Shown piece by piece: positions 9,646 through 21,506 of a stretch of DNA of 64,000 nucleotides. Position 1 is the stretch's first letter. The number at the start of each line of letters is the position of its first letter. The stretch is from Arion vulgaris (Eukaryota; Mollusca; Gastropoda; Stylommatophora; Arionidae): assembly GCA_020796225.1 (NCBI GenBank), contig CM036761.1, positions 38,996,428-39,060,427 on the forward strand, in the 5' to 3' direction. The notes beneath the pieces are model-generated. The model was not told the origin of the DNA. It saw nothing but the letters and a program-made list of their open reading frames with translations, and searched no databases. A program made the translations under genes and the position numbers.

Positions 9646-10370
9646 ACACTGAAACGCATTGTTTATTGTACGAAAATAAGAACGGCAGAAATTAATTAAT
9701 TATATAAAGAATAGTAAGTTCAGCAGTTGGTTATCCCACTATCATCAATTACTGGTTTCCTAACCACTCGTTCACACAAATATTTGTGAAATTCATCTAC
9801 ATACTCTTTGTGTCATTGTTGATACTTGTTCTCTTGTTCTTCTCTGCGTTCGCTCTTATCAATCAAGTCAATCACTCTTGTGATATGTGTAGTTTGTGCT
9901 GTGAACATATGTAACGTCCCAGTTCTTAATCACCTACGGCGTGTATGACAGACACATCCAAATGTTGGTATATTAGTGGTGACAAGGCATTGACAAGTGA
10001 TCCCTACCTGAACCTATTACCTATACACGCCGCTGGTTGTGGTCTGAAAAGCGTGTCTGCAGGGCTAGGCAAGGGGTGCCATAAAAATTAAGGTTTGTGG
10101 TTCGAATATTGTGTTTGGCGATTTAGATTTTTCCAAAAGCCTTTGTTCACTGTCTATTTATTGATGATATTCATTGACTCCAGTGCTTTCCGTGCGATTC
10201 TTAAATCTCCTTATTCTCAAGTGCTCCTCCTCATTGTCGTCAGGTTGCTGCCGTTCTACTCATATTTACTTTACATTACATTTCATTTTCAAACCGATCT
10301 TCTCCAGCTTTCTGTGGAATCTGATCCTGAGTAGTTATTGTAAAGTTATCTAGCTCATTTTACTTCTTTC
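9646..10370. other. mostly featureless; degenerate SINE B tail at 9835-9935
   Basis: At 9835-9935 the minus strand resembles the family B 3' tail (ttcttctctgcgttcgctct, aatcactcttgtgatatgtg, and ...atgtaacg). Nothing else in this stretch is recognisable. Confidence 0.4.
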
Positions 10371-11640
10371 TAGATGGAGATGTTAGGAAGGTATAGGGTT
10401 TGAACTGCAGTGCTAGATAGTGAGATGTTAGGAAGGTATATGTCGGGAACTGCAGTGCTAGAGATTGAGATGTTAGGAAGGTATATGTTGGAAACTGCAG
10501 TGCTAGAGATTGAGATGTTAGGAAGGTATATGTTGGGAACTGCAGTGCTAGAGAGTGAGATGTTAGGAAGGTATATGTTGGGAACTGCAGTGCTAGAGAG
10601 TGAGATGTTAGGAAGGTATATGTCGGGAACTGCAGTGCTAGAGATTGAGATGTTAGGAAGGTATATGTTGGGAACTGCAGTGCTAGAGAGTGAGATGTTA
10701 GGAAGGTATATGTTGGGAACTGCAGTGGTAGAGAGTGAGATGTTAGGAAGGTATATGTTGGGAACTGCAGTGCTAGAGATAATCAGATGTTAGGAAGGTA
10801 TATGTTGGGAACTGCAGTGCTAGAGAGTAAGATGCTAGGGAGGTATATGTTGGGAACTGCAGTGCTAGAGAGTAAGATGCTAGGGAGGTATATGTTGGGA
10901 ACTGCAGTGCTAGAGAGTAAGATGCTAGGGAGCTATATGTTTGGAACTGCAGTGCTAGAGACGGAGATGCTAGGGAGGTATATGTTCAGAAATGCAGAGT
11001 GAGTTGCTGGGGGGAGGGCATATGTTGGGAACTGCAGTGGTAGAGAGTGAGATGTTAGGAAGGTATATGTTGGGAACTGCAGTGCTAGAGATAATCAGAT
11101 GTTAGGAAGGTATATGTTGGGAACTGCAGTGCTAGAGAGTGAGATGCTAGGGAGCTATATGTTGGGAACTGCAGTGCTAGAGAGTAAGATGCTAGGGAGG
11201 TATATGTTGGGAACTGCAGTGCTAGAGAGTAAGATGCTAGGGAGCTATATGTTTGGAACTGCAGTGCTAGAGACGGAGATGCTAGGGAGGTATATGTTCA
11301 GAAATGCAGAGTGAGTTGCTGGGGGGAGGGCATATGTTGGGAACTGCAGTGCTAGAGATAATCAGATGTTAGGAAGGTATATGTTGGGAACTGCAGTGCT
11401 AGAGAGTAAGATGCTAGGGAGCTATATGTTTGGAACTGCAGTGCTAGAGAGTAAGATGCTAGGGAGCTATATGTTTGGAACTGCAGTGCTAGAGAGTAAG
11501 ATGCTTGAGAGTTATATGTTTGGAACTGCAGTGCTAGAGACGGAGATGCTAGGGAGGTATATGTTGAGAAATGCGGAGTGAGTTGCTGGGGGGAGGGCAT
11601 ATGTTGGGAACTGCAGTGCTAGAGAGTAAGATGATCGTGA
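10371..11640. repeat. 45-bp minisatellite with higher-order structure
   Basis: The unit reads gagatgttaggaaggtatat then gttgggaactgcagtgctag agagt (45 bp). A second variant type has gatgctagggagg. A longer block ending in agtgagttgctggggggagg recurs at about 10995, 11307 and 11574 (spacings 312 and 267 bp). Since 45 is divisible by 3, frames of up to 127 codons repeat a 15-residue unit (MLGRYMLGTAVLESE). There is no signal peptide or start context, so these look like repeat by-products. Confidence 0.95.
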
Positions 11641-11779
11641 GGGAGAGAAGGGAAAGGGAGCAAGAAGCTAGAGAGTGAATACTAGAGGTAGGATGCTATG
11701 AAGTTGGAAGAATCAAGTGGTTAGAGAGTTGGAGTAAAGTTTTTTGAAAGTATGAGTAGTCAAATGGTTAGAGTTGGAC

Positions 11780-12190
11780 AATATATGGTTAAGACTCATG
11801 TACCGTTAAATAAACAAGCATTACAGAAAAACATCGAATCTTTTGAAACCAAGAACTACATCAAAGTTTTAAAGACGCCATGGACAAAACTGAGAGGAAT
11901 AATAGATATCAAACGATGCCTGAACATGGAGGAACATAAGCTCCTAAATAATACAGTGTCTTGAAAATGTAAATATTTTGGTCATATTAAACATCACAAT
12001 GGCTTAGACTGAGAACAACAATAATGGGTATGATTCGGGAAAGACAAGGCAGAGGACGAGCGAGACAAATATGACAGCAGGTCATTAAGGAAACCTCAAA
12101 CAAAACTGTAAAGGGAGCAGGAAAATTAGATTGAGATGAATAGGTTGTGATGAGAGCGACGTTCTTCAAAAGACATTTTACCTTCACCAT
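11780..12190 (+). pseudogene. LINE C-terminal fragment (lineage zeta)
   Basis: The translation shows LRGIIDIKRCLNMEEHKLL, a stop, then KCKYFGHIKHHNGLD and a degraded G-R-G-R region. This is the (R/K)xxxFGHxxR...GRxRxRW signature of LINE ORF2 C-termini. The same lineage occurs at 43385-43750 and, on the minus strand, at 26490-26770. Confidence 0.6.
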
Positions 12191-12508
12191 TTCTATTTGG
12201 CTGCCCCTCCTTTGTTCTCATACTCTTTGTTCTAGTTCCTAACTATCATAGACTTATTATCTTACTTTAGAGGTGGAGGGGTGCAGGTACAATCCTGCAT
12301 CAATGCCAGGAAACACATAAGTTATTATCTTGATTTAACTTCATGTGGGGTCGCTCTGGTTACAAATTTATCAGACTAGCGAGATAAGAATCGGAATGAT
12401 GATCTTTGTCGTAGTGAGGTCTGCTATAGAGATATCTACCTATATATTGTGAGGGAATCAACCAGTTAATATTCAGCCTATCTCAAGATTGTAAAAGTTT
12501 ACTCTGGT
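12191..12508. other. no recognisable feature
   Basis: Nothing identifiable; no repeat family member or coding motif. Confidence 0.45.
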
Positions 12509-12752
12509 GTGGTCTCTGTGGCTAAGTGGTTTCTGTGGCTAAGTGGTTACGCCTCTGCCTTGCGCTCCGAAAGTCGCGAGTTAGAATCCGGACCATGCCG
12601 TTCTGTTCGAGGTGCATTTTATAGACCCTTGGGATTGTTGCTGAAGCTATGTAGTTCGTGCTATGTGCAACACTCTCGACAGATGGCGGGTCATCTCTTC
12701 GGAGAGGAACCGAGCTATATGGGGTGAAAACACGATACACTGAAGTCAATCG
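12509..12752 (+). repeat. SINE family F copy (best copy)
   Basis: tRNA-like head: ctgtggctaagtggttacgc (box A; the ctgtggctaagtggtt block is duplicated in tandem at the 5' end) and gagttagaatccgga (box B-like). The body ends gagctatatggggtgaaaac and gaagtcaatcgtt. It shows that the halves split at 1541-2095 belong together. From 12753 to 12989 nothing is recognised. Confidence 0.75.
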
Positions 12753-12989
12753 TTCGACTTTAGAAACAATTTTTTAGAATTCTTTGTAATGAGATTGCAC
12801 TAACCGTCCCTTCAACTCAAGAATCCTTCTTGGATTTGAAATAAAACTTTAGAACAACTGCTCATTCAGAAAATATTACTCGTAGAAAAGGCAAAATCAC
12901 GTCGAAAGTATACATAAGTAAAGAATAGATAACTTGTGCTTCCTTGTAGATCATCAACAAGGAAAACTTATATCTATAATAAAAAGGTT

Positions 12990-13230
12990 AATCGCATATC
13001 CTTTACATGACTTTGCGAATCAACCCCGGCTTTTTAACGCTGTTTGTGATTTTTCTAGGCATTATTACGTTCAGTAGTTTGTCATTGCTTTCTGAACGGG
13101 TGGTGCCATCGTCCTTTTTGTAAAAATCCACACGAAACAATTTGCAGCCAAATTGTCCGCAGCGTGATTCGAACTCAGAGTGTCGGGGTTAATAGACCGA
13201 GTCCCTATCCCCTAAGCCACAGACGCCACC
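12990..13230 (-). repeat. SINE family D copy
   Basis: Reverse complement of 28221-28442 with few differences: head ggcgtctgtggcttagggga (box A) and gagttcgaatcacgctgcgg (box B), body gtttcgtgtggatttttaca, ttcagaaagcaatgacaa and catgtaaaggatatgcgat. It is a tRNA-derived SINE. Confidence 0.85.
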
Positions 13231-13348
13231 ATCTAAAATAAACAAAGTGTATACATAGACACAGCCGCATCGAAATTATTTAACTTCACCAGCAACCAAT
13301 AGCTTATTCTGTACAGAATACTTTGCTACAATAAAAGTTCTTTCCTCA

Positions 13349-13461
13349 TCTTCTCCTTCTTCTTCTTCCAACGCTCCATATCGACCACTTGATAACCACT
13401 CTTTGTGATTTATTTGTGATCTGAGCCAAAGAGCTATTGTACGTTCTGTCAGTTATACGCC
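13349..13461 (-). repeat. SINE family A, 3' part (separated from its head by a LINE)
   Basis: On the minus strand it reads gaacgtacaatagctctttg, ggttatcaagtggtcgatat and gagcgttggaagaagaagaa, the family A tail with (GAA)n end. Its 5' part lies at 14501-14675 beyond the LINE, in the same orientation. Confidence 0.75.
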
Positions 13462-14500
13462 TATAATAGCCGTCCATCGCAAGCGATGACGACAACAATC
13501 TCAGACGTGTACTGTTGCACCTCTCTGGTGTGTGCGGAGGTGACTGTAGAGTCCAATCCTAGAACAGAATCCCGACCACAGGTGGGGCATACATGATCAA
13601 GGTTAGACATGTGCGTGGTGTGTGCTCTGTCTTTTCGCGCTGCTCGTTTTCTCTGTGACTCAACAATACGATGATTCTCAGCTATTCGGGTTCCTCTTTG
13701 TTGTTACAGCGCCACATTTGGCGATCTTGCGCAAGGGATTCCCAGCACGTATTGTCTATATCGAAGCATTTCAGAGACACTTTAAGAGTGTTTTTAAAGC
13801 GTTTTTTCTGTCCACCAGCTAAACGTCTGCCCCTTCAAGCTCGCCATACATCAATTGTTTTGGGATGCGTTTATCAGGCATTCGAGCAACGTGACCAACC
13901 CATCTCAGTTGGGCCTTCTGCAACAGGGTGTTGACGCTTGGGATCTTTGCTCTTGTGAGGACTTCGCTGTCTGGAATTTTGTCCTGCCAGTTTATTTTTA
14001 GTATTCTGCGTAGACAGCTTGTGTGGAAATGGTTTAATTTTCTTGCGTGTCTGCTATACACTGTCCATGTCTCGCTTGCGTACAGCAGCGTTGTTAGCAC
14101 TATGGCCTGGTAAACTTTCAGCTTTGTGACTATGCTTATCCCCTTCCGTTCCCACACAGTGACACGTAACCTTCCGAACACAGCACTGGCTTTGGATATC
14201 CTATTGTGGACCTCAGAATCTATGTTTGCCGATCTGGATAGGAGGCTGCCAAGATAAGCAAAGTTGTCCGTTGACTGGAGACGCTGGTGTTTAATGTTGA
14301 TGACTGGATCGTAATACTGTTCTCTAGGGGCGGGCTGGAACATGACCTCTGTTTTTTGGTGTTAATGGTGAGGCCAAACCTATCACAGGCCATTGAGAAC
14401 TTGTCCATGTAAGTCTGCATTTCTTCCTCAGAGTTGGTAGCGAGGGCACAGTCATCAGCAAACAACAGGTTTGAGATAGTTGATTCTTTTACCTTGGTGG
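13462..14500 (-). pseudogene. LINE lineage alpha, 5'-truncated copy
   Basis: The minus strand encodes the part of ORF2 after the RT catalytic box: LLFADDCALATNSEEEMQTY near 14430-14480, NFAYLGSLLSRSANIDSEVH, LTTLLYASETWTVYSRHARK, SCLRRILKINWQDKIPDSEV and RWVGHVARMPDKRIPKQLMY. A Cys-His motif region (CPTCG...) follows toward the 3' end. The RT N-terminal fingers and the endonuclease are missing. A frameshift lies at the run of six A after NTKK. The sequence is nearly identical to 59110-60150 on the + strand, which shares that frameshift. Confidence 0.85.
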
Positions 14501-14675
14501 AGGCCTACAAGTAGGCCCCTACAAGTAGGCCAGCACTCCAATTTCTGCAATGCTTTTTATTTACTAGGGTAACTTTCTTAGGCCCCTACTTCAGTCGCCT
14601 CTTACGACATGCTTTGTAGGTCACAGTTTTACTATTCTTTGCTCCCCTTGTGGACCCCGTCAACACACGGCGGGG
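14501..14675 (-). repeat. SINE family A, 5' part
   Basis: On the minus strand it reads cgtgtgttgacggggtccac, gagcaaagaatag, gtcgtaagaggcgactgaag, taccctagtaaataaaaagc and gtgctggcctacttgtaggg. It stops where the LINE begins; the tail continues at 13461. An extra ggcctacttgtagg copy sits at the junction. Confidence 0.75.
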
Positions 14676-15240
<565 letters not shown>

Positions 15241-15379
15241 TAAGGACACATATTGTTATACTATGATAATCTCTCTGTCTCTCTCTTACCCTTCGCCTTT
15301 AAGGAGACATAGGTATTCAACCAAGGCCTTGCAAGATCGCATACGCATCGTTGTGGTTTGTATAGTTGGGTGTTTTTAC

Positions 15380-15500
15380 AGGGCGGGGTAGCTAATCCCA
15401 CGCCAAACCTCCACTTTCGTGGTATATTGCATGTGGTAGGTAATAGTGGTTCTATTCTTTACTCTGAATTCGTGCCCCGGTAACCACACGGGCGTCTGAT
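15380..15500 (-). repeat. SINE family B fragment (head and core)
   Basis: On the minus strand it reads cgcccgtgtggttaccgggg, gtaaagaatagaaccactat, the degraded core (catgcaat...) and ggaggtttggcgtgggatta. The 3' half is missing. Confidence 0.6.
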
Positions 15501-16044
15501 TTGACTTATCCATCTTCTTTGACTCTTTATCGGACAGTAGAGACGCATTGCGCATTCACTGAGATTCTCACTGTCTATATTGCCATCAGATTTCATACCA
15601 GACCTGTATACACCTACACTTCTACTTATACAGAATATCTCTCCTTTGATCCCTACCCACTTAGCTAGACATTAGTCTGTTACCAGGACTATCCTGTGGA
15701 GGTGGGGTAGGGTGTTCTTCAGTGCTATAACACTGAACCTGGCTTCACTTTATATCCTTACATATAGCGTACAGGCCCCATTATGATAATATTTTTGCTT
15801 ATATGTTTTGGATGGGAATAGGGAAAGGGAAAGGAAAGCGATATCTACATGTTAATAGTTAATCCAAGTGATTTAGCTTCACAATTAAATTAGTTCGGGA
15901 ACTCTGCCCAATGCATACAAGCTCTAGCTGATATATGTATAAGCATACCTGACTTCCTGAGATAATGACGGTAAGCTAGCCAGAACTTGGACTGTTCCTG
16001 CTTGGCCTCCATGTACCAAGATTTTTTTTAAGGGACTAAAGGCG

Positions 16045-16262
16045 AAGGAAGGACTTCATTTCACCGGGTTTCCTTACATGACTACATCCCTGTCGGCAGA
16101 AATAGCACGCAATCTTTCAAGAGAGTTGCATCAAGCACGATCTCCGTAGCTTCAGCAACAATCCTAGTAATTTCATGTTAAAAATGCATATGTGACACGG
16201 TCCAGATTCGAACCCACAGTCTTCAGAACGACATGCAATCGTCTTAACCACTTCGCCATAGG
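16045..16262 (-). repeat. SINE family F copy
   Basis: Minus strand: box A-like tggcgaagtggttaagacga, box B-like gggttcgaatctggaccgtg, then the F body ending in gtgaaatgaagtcc. It is diverged but covers the whole family length. Confidence 0.7.
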
Positions 16263-16496
16263 TATCCCCGTGCTAATATCAATAATATGAGGTCTCTAAC
16301 ACATCACATCTTCACAGCAAAACATTTTATTGTATTTCTTTCGACGTTAATCAGTCTTTGGAGAATGTCTAAATACTATCATAAAAGTACACATCCAGCA
16401 TTCTCTGTGAAAATTGGTCACTCTAGTGTCATTCATTCAAATATCAATAGCTCATAATTACGACAAGCGAATGTGCTATCTTAACTAGGTCCGTTC

Positions 16497-16840
16497 AATA
16501 GTAATAGTGGTAGCAGTAGTAGTAGTAGTAGTATTGGTAGTGGAAGTAGTAGTAGTAGCAGTATTGGTAGGGGAAAGTAGTAGTAGTAGTGGTAGCATTA
16601 GTAGTAGTGAAAGTAGTAGTAGACGTAGTAGTAGTAGTAGTGGTAGTAATAGCAGCGGAAGTAGTAGTAGTAGCAGCAGTAGCAGTAATGAATGTAGCAG
16701 TGGTGGTAGTATTGGAAGTAGTAGTAGTAGTAGTGGTAGTAGTTGTAGCAGTGGAAGTAGTAGTAGTAGTAGTAGTAATAGTAGTAGTAGTAGTAGTAGA
16801 ACTGGTAGTAGTATCAACAGCAGTAGCAGTAGCAGTCATG
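16497..16840. repeat. (TAG)n-type trinucleotide array
   Basis: Imperfect gtagtagtag repeats with ggtagc and gcagcag interruptions run for about 340 bp. They give low-complexity frames (poly-Ser/Val on +, poly-Leu/Thr on -) that are not genes. Confidence 0.95.
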
Positions 16841-16914
16841 AACAAAGAAGAAAGCTAATAAGCAAGTACTTCATAAATTAGGAGTGAACAGAGTACTACT
16901 AAAGAGGTAGAAAT

Positions 16915-17130
16915 TAAGTCAATGTGGTATTTTGGTCGCCTTTACCAACATGACACGCTGATGAAAACTACCCTGGAAGAGAAGATAGAAGGCAGGAGAG
17001 CAAGGGAAAGACATCGTTACAACTGGGACTGAATATCAGAAAATGGATAGGCAAACGTTTCGCACAGTGTACAATCAGGGTCCAAAAAAAAACTTGTTGC
17101 GAGAGCCATGACAGACAACCTTCGACGCAG
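16915..17130 (+). pseudogene. LINE C-terminal fragment (lineage eta)
   Basis: The translation includes FGRLYQHDTLMKTTLEEKIE and GRRARERHRYNWD, then a stop. This is the FGHxxR...LEGKxEGxRxRGRxR signature of a LINE ORF2 C-terminus. It has stops and no RT. A second, minus-strand copy of the lineage is at 38375-38790. Confidence 0.6.
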
Positions 17131-17144
17131 AGACGGCACATGAT

Positions 17145-17150
17145 TGATTT

Positions 17151-17183
<33 letters not shown>

Positions 17184-17200
17184 TTGATTGATTGGTTGAA
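17145..17200. repeat. (GATT)n microsatellite
   Basis: gattgattgattgg repeats for about 55 bp. Confidence 0.9.
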
Positions 17201-17906
17201 TTACGACGACGCCTAGATGTTGGTTCGACAGTGTGGTCTTAGACTGCTAAATGCCATTTAAAGACAGTGGGAAAAGTTTTAAAATCAAGCTCTCGTAGTT
17301 ATTGGAGGCATCGAAATTACACCCATCCTAAGAATGCAGAACGTAAGTAGTGGAAGTACAGTAATATCTTATAGGAGAGATACCGAAAGCATGACCCAGA
17401 TAGAGAAATACATTAGTATAGCTATGCTCTTAATGAAAGCAAAATTCAGTTATCTAGCATTGGTACATTTACAACCTACCAGCCTTGATCTATACTGTAA
17501 GGAAAAGCATTACCTACCCAACAATGATTATCTATCTACCGTACTATCGACTGACAGAGGCGGATCACAATTCTTCCCCTCAGGACATGGCATAGCAAAC
17601 TAAGCAAACACACGAATAGGAATCATTATTTTACTTCCACACTGCGCACTTGTGACACCATTTAACAAAGTGAAAAACTTGTTCTACAGAATTGTTCCCT
17701 GTACAGACAGTACAGGAAGAAACACTGATTCAACAACACAACATCATATACAGAACTAGATGGGAAAAGAACAGTTTCTTCAGTTATCGGTTTTAATATT
17801 GTATAACTAAATTTGCTGTTTTTATACACCACCCCTTCACTTCTTCCATCTTTCTCTCATTCTCTTTATCCATGTATCCACATATTTTCCCCTTCTATCC
17901 ATATAA

Positions 17907-18714
<808 letters not shown>

Positions 18715-19085
18715 CCCAAAAAAATGTTAAAGTATAATCCAGCAAATAGTCTGATCAAATACAAAAACAAAAGAAAAGCTACTAAAACGAACAAACTGTG
18801 CATCACTGGAGACCATTATTAAAAGACGAACATGCAGGTTGATTTATCATGTATGTCGTATTCCAGTAGGAACTTTGGCTAGAACAGCACTCCGAGGGAC
18901 AGCGAATGGGAAAAGAAGGCATGGAAGTCCAAAGAAAACATGGAAATCTGTAGAAAGAGAGCTGAAAGATTATGGTCTGCTATTGGAAACAATTGATAGA
19001 AAGACAGACGACAGAAAGGCAGCAGTGGAAATCTCTTGTGGTAGATTTATGTGTCAAACGGAACACGAAAAGAATATAGATAGAT
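18715..19085 (+). pseudogene. LINE C-terminal fragment (lineage delta)
   Basis: Reads ETIIKRRTCRLIYHVCRIPV, TARTALRGTANGKRRHGSPK, then KTWKSVERELKDYGL, DRKAAVEISC and a stop after KNIDR. The pattern R-Wx(G/Y)Hxx(R)x(P), xALxxxxxGKRxRGxPKxTW, AxDRxxW is the usual LINE ORF2 C-terminus. No RT domain is present. Confidence 0.7.
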
Positions 19086-19794
19086 AAATACATCATGCAA
19101 TTAATGACGACGATCACATATTTTATATGGACATTTTGCTGCCACCATAGTTCATTACTTGAGTCGTGGAGGCAACTGGTCTCTCTGAACTTCTGTACAC
19201 GAGAAACTGATCCCAGAATAAGATTTACAATCTGAAGCTGAAAATGTGTCAACTGTGTAACAAGTGAACTAAGAAGTAGTCTTCAGTTCATGCGGTCTGT
19301 CTCCTAGCAACGTTTAAGCTGAAGATGGGGAGAATAAAAATGTGTTTTTAATCTGTAACATCACAACATTCGCTACAGGAATATGCTATCTCCTGAACAT
19401 CTTACATGTCATACCAGATTTGTGGGTTGAGGTAAGGTCAATGTCATCCCTCTCCCCTATCCTTTTTTCTCTTCCTTGTTTTTTTTTTCTTTCACATAAA
19501 TAGTTATCAGAGTAACCCTGGGTTCTCGGAAATGAGTCACTAAAATTCCGGAAGATCTTGCTCGAGCGAAAGGTGTACAGTTTGTGTTTACTTACCTGAC
19601 GTTCAGAGGGCAGAAACGTGGCGTGGGAATATCTCGGCTTCATTTTTAAAGTAGAAAAGAGAATTTGAACAGTAGAGTTTAATGATAGCACAGACATTCA
19701 TTGCGAGATTGTGAAGACGAAGATTTGTATTTTATATGGGTAGACTTAAGACTTGAATTGGTAGATAGAGGGGTTGTTGAACGAATATAATAAT
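19086..19794. other. no recognisable feature
   Basis: Nothing identified apart from short T-rich runs around 19480. Confidence 0.45.
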
Positions 19795-19796
19795 AA

Positions 19797-20191
19797 TAAT
19801 AATTCCTCTCGTACCGTTATACGTTACATAAGTAATTTCTCCATACCGCTCTATCCAGGGCAACACGCTCAATCTCCTCCATGGAACTGAGACCGATATT
19901 TCTTGCCTCTCTCAGCAAAGTTCGTTTCAGGGTCTCCTTAGGTCGTCCTCTCTTTCTTGAACACTTTGCATCACACTTCAATGCCTGCTTTGATATTTGT
20001 TGATCACTTCTCCTCAAGATGTGTCCAACATATCTCAATCTTTCCTTTCCTATAACAGTTGTCACTAGTGCTTGACCAGACATTTTTCTGATTTCATCAC
20101 TTCTCCTGAATTCATTCCATTTTATATTCATTATTTTTCGCAGACATCTATTTTTAAATGCATTAAACTTGCTTTCTATATCTTTAGTCAT
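19797..20191 (-). pseudogene. LINE C-terminal fragment (lineage delta-like)
   Basis: The minus strand reads FNAFKNRCLRKIMNIKWNEF, ERLRYVGHILRRSDQQISKQ, KCSRKRGRPKETLKRTLLRE and DRAVWRNYL, then a stop. The frame is open for 124 codons, but it is only the ORF2 C-terminus. It ends in an (ATT)n-like tail at about 19785-19800. Confidence 0.75.
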
Positions 20192-20390
20192 TTTTGTTGA
20201 ACGAATGCACGTAAGAATATCGATTTATTCAGTGTTGACATGTATGAAAGCAGTCTCTTTATAGCTACATCTGCTACTTCGATTATAATCCCATTCATAA
20301 ATTGACTGATTTGTCGCTTTGTCTATAGATGTATTCATTTATGCTGGCTGTCTATTTTTTTTATTTCATATTTTGTATTTCTATTGGTTG

Positions 20391-20394
<4 letters not shown>

Positions 20395-20425
<31 letters not shown>
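20395..20425. repeat. (TA)n microsatellite
   Basis: Perfect TA alternation of about 30 bp. Confidence 0.95.
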
Positions 20426-20428
<3 letters not shown>

Positions 20429-20429
20429 G

Positions 20430-20624
20430 TTGTTTATCTGTCTAACTACCAGTCTGTGTAGTTTATGTCAGTCTGCTTACCTGATAGCATGTCTACTTTC
20501 TGTCTGACTGTCTACCTGCATGTCTGTTTATTATCTGTCTGTCCGGCAGTCTGAATAGTATCTATCTGACTGTCTACCTGTAAGTCTGTTTATTATCTGT
20601 CTGCCTGCTAGTTTATGTATTATC
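20430..20624. repeat. degenerate GTCT-type simple repeat, left part
   Basis: Repeated gtctgtctacctg, tgtctgtttattatctg words. The array resumes at 21291 after the DNA element inserted at 20625. Confidence 0.8.
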
Positions 20625-21290
20625 CAGGGACGGTTCGTCATTAAGGGCCAGGGAGACCGAGCTTCACCAAAAATAATGTGTAACGTGTATTATTATTTTT
20701 TAAATTATTTGTTCATAAATATTACTTTTAATGTGATACTGATTCGCTTTGAAAGTTGAATATATAACGCTAAAATGTCATATACAGTCTGAAATTCAGC
20801 GTCTTTCCTCCATAACTAGTGTAATTCACGAATTTCCAGCGCACTATTTCTTTAGGGCCAGTAGAAATAGGGTCTATTTAGACCGTCTGTTAACATTGCG
20901 ACCTCTGACCTCTCTCTTGACTGGTTATTTAGGACACAAAAATGTGTGATTTTCATTCACTCAGTAGAGAAATTTCTACGCGGCCAAGCCAGTGCACCGT
21001 TAAGCGGTGTTATTGCGCTAAAATTTAGTCTGGGTGCGTCAATACCGAAGGATATCTAAAAAATACAATACAATATAAATAATTAACTAACCATCATATA
21101 ATAGTTTACATTAATCGCCAGTTTCATCAATATACATCTATGTACGACAATGTACGTTCCATTAAAGGGGAATAACTTCCATGAATAGACAAATAATAGT
21201 AAATGCTAAAATATAACCTAACCCAAAACCTTGGTTTTTTTAAATATTTGTCTGACCCCAACCAGCAAAAATTATCACGAGTCTCCACTG
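20625..21290 (-). mobile_element. non-autonomous hAT-type element, 666 bp, with TSD
   Basis: Ends: CAGGGACGGTTCGTCATTAA on the left and attatcacgagtctccactg on the right, the same ends as the 165-bp elements at 24392 and 25792 in reverse orientation. Flanks are GTATTATC (20617-20624) and GTATTATC (21291-21298), a perfect 8-bp duplication. The middle (~500 bp) is absent from the short copies, so this may be the longer parent. I see no transposase in it. Confidence 0.85.
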
Positions 21291-21425
21291 GTATTATCTA
21301 TATGTCTGTTTAACTGCTATTCTGTTTTTATTGTGTATATATACACTCCTAAATATAATATCTGTCTGCCTACTTTCTAGCCCGTGTATTTTATCTGTCT
21401 GTCTGTCTACCTGTCAGTCTTTTTT
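21291..21425. repeat. degenerate GTCT-type simple repeat, right part
   Basis: Continuation of the array that the 666-bp element interrupts: tctgtctgtctacctgtcag, plus short TA runs. Confidence 0.75.
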
Positions 21426-21506
21426 ATTTTATATATATATATGATAATGTTGTGTTATGTCTTTTTATGTGCCCAAATTACTTTATTTGTCTGAATGTTA
21501 TTTCTC

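Noticed and set aside
10410..11581. Repeat protein of 15-residue units (MLGRYMLGTAVLESE)
   Set aside because: The period is 45 bp, so any frame without a stop repeats. The frames are broken into pieces of 71-127 codons at block edges and no exon signals support them.
12225..12330. Possible further tRNA-like SINE (gtgcaggtacaatcctgcat)
   Set aside because: Only a box B-like word is present and no other copy occurs in the window.
16485..16881. Poly-Leu, poly-Thr, poly-Ser and poly-Val open frames
   Set aside because: Translation of a (TAG)n-type trinucleotide array on both strands; not a gene.
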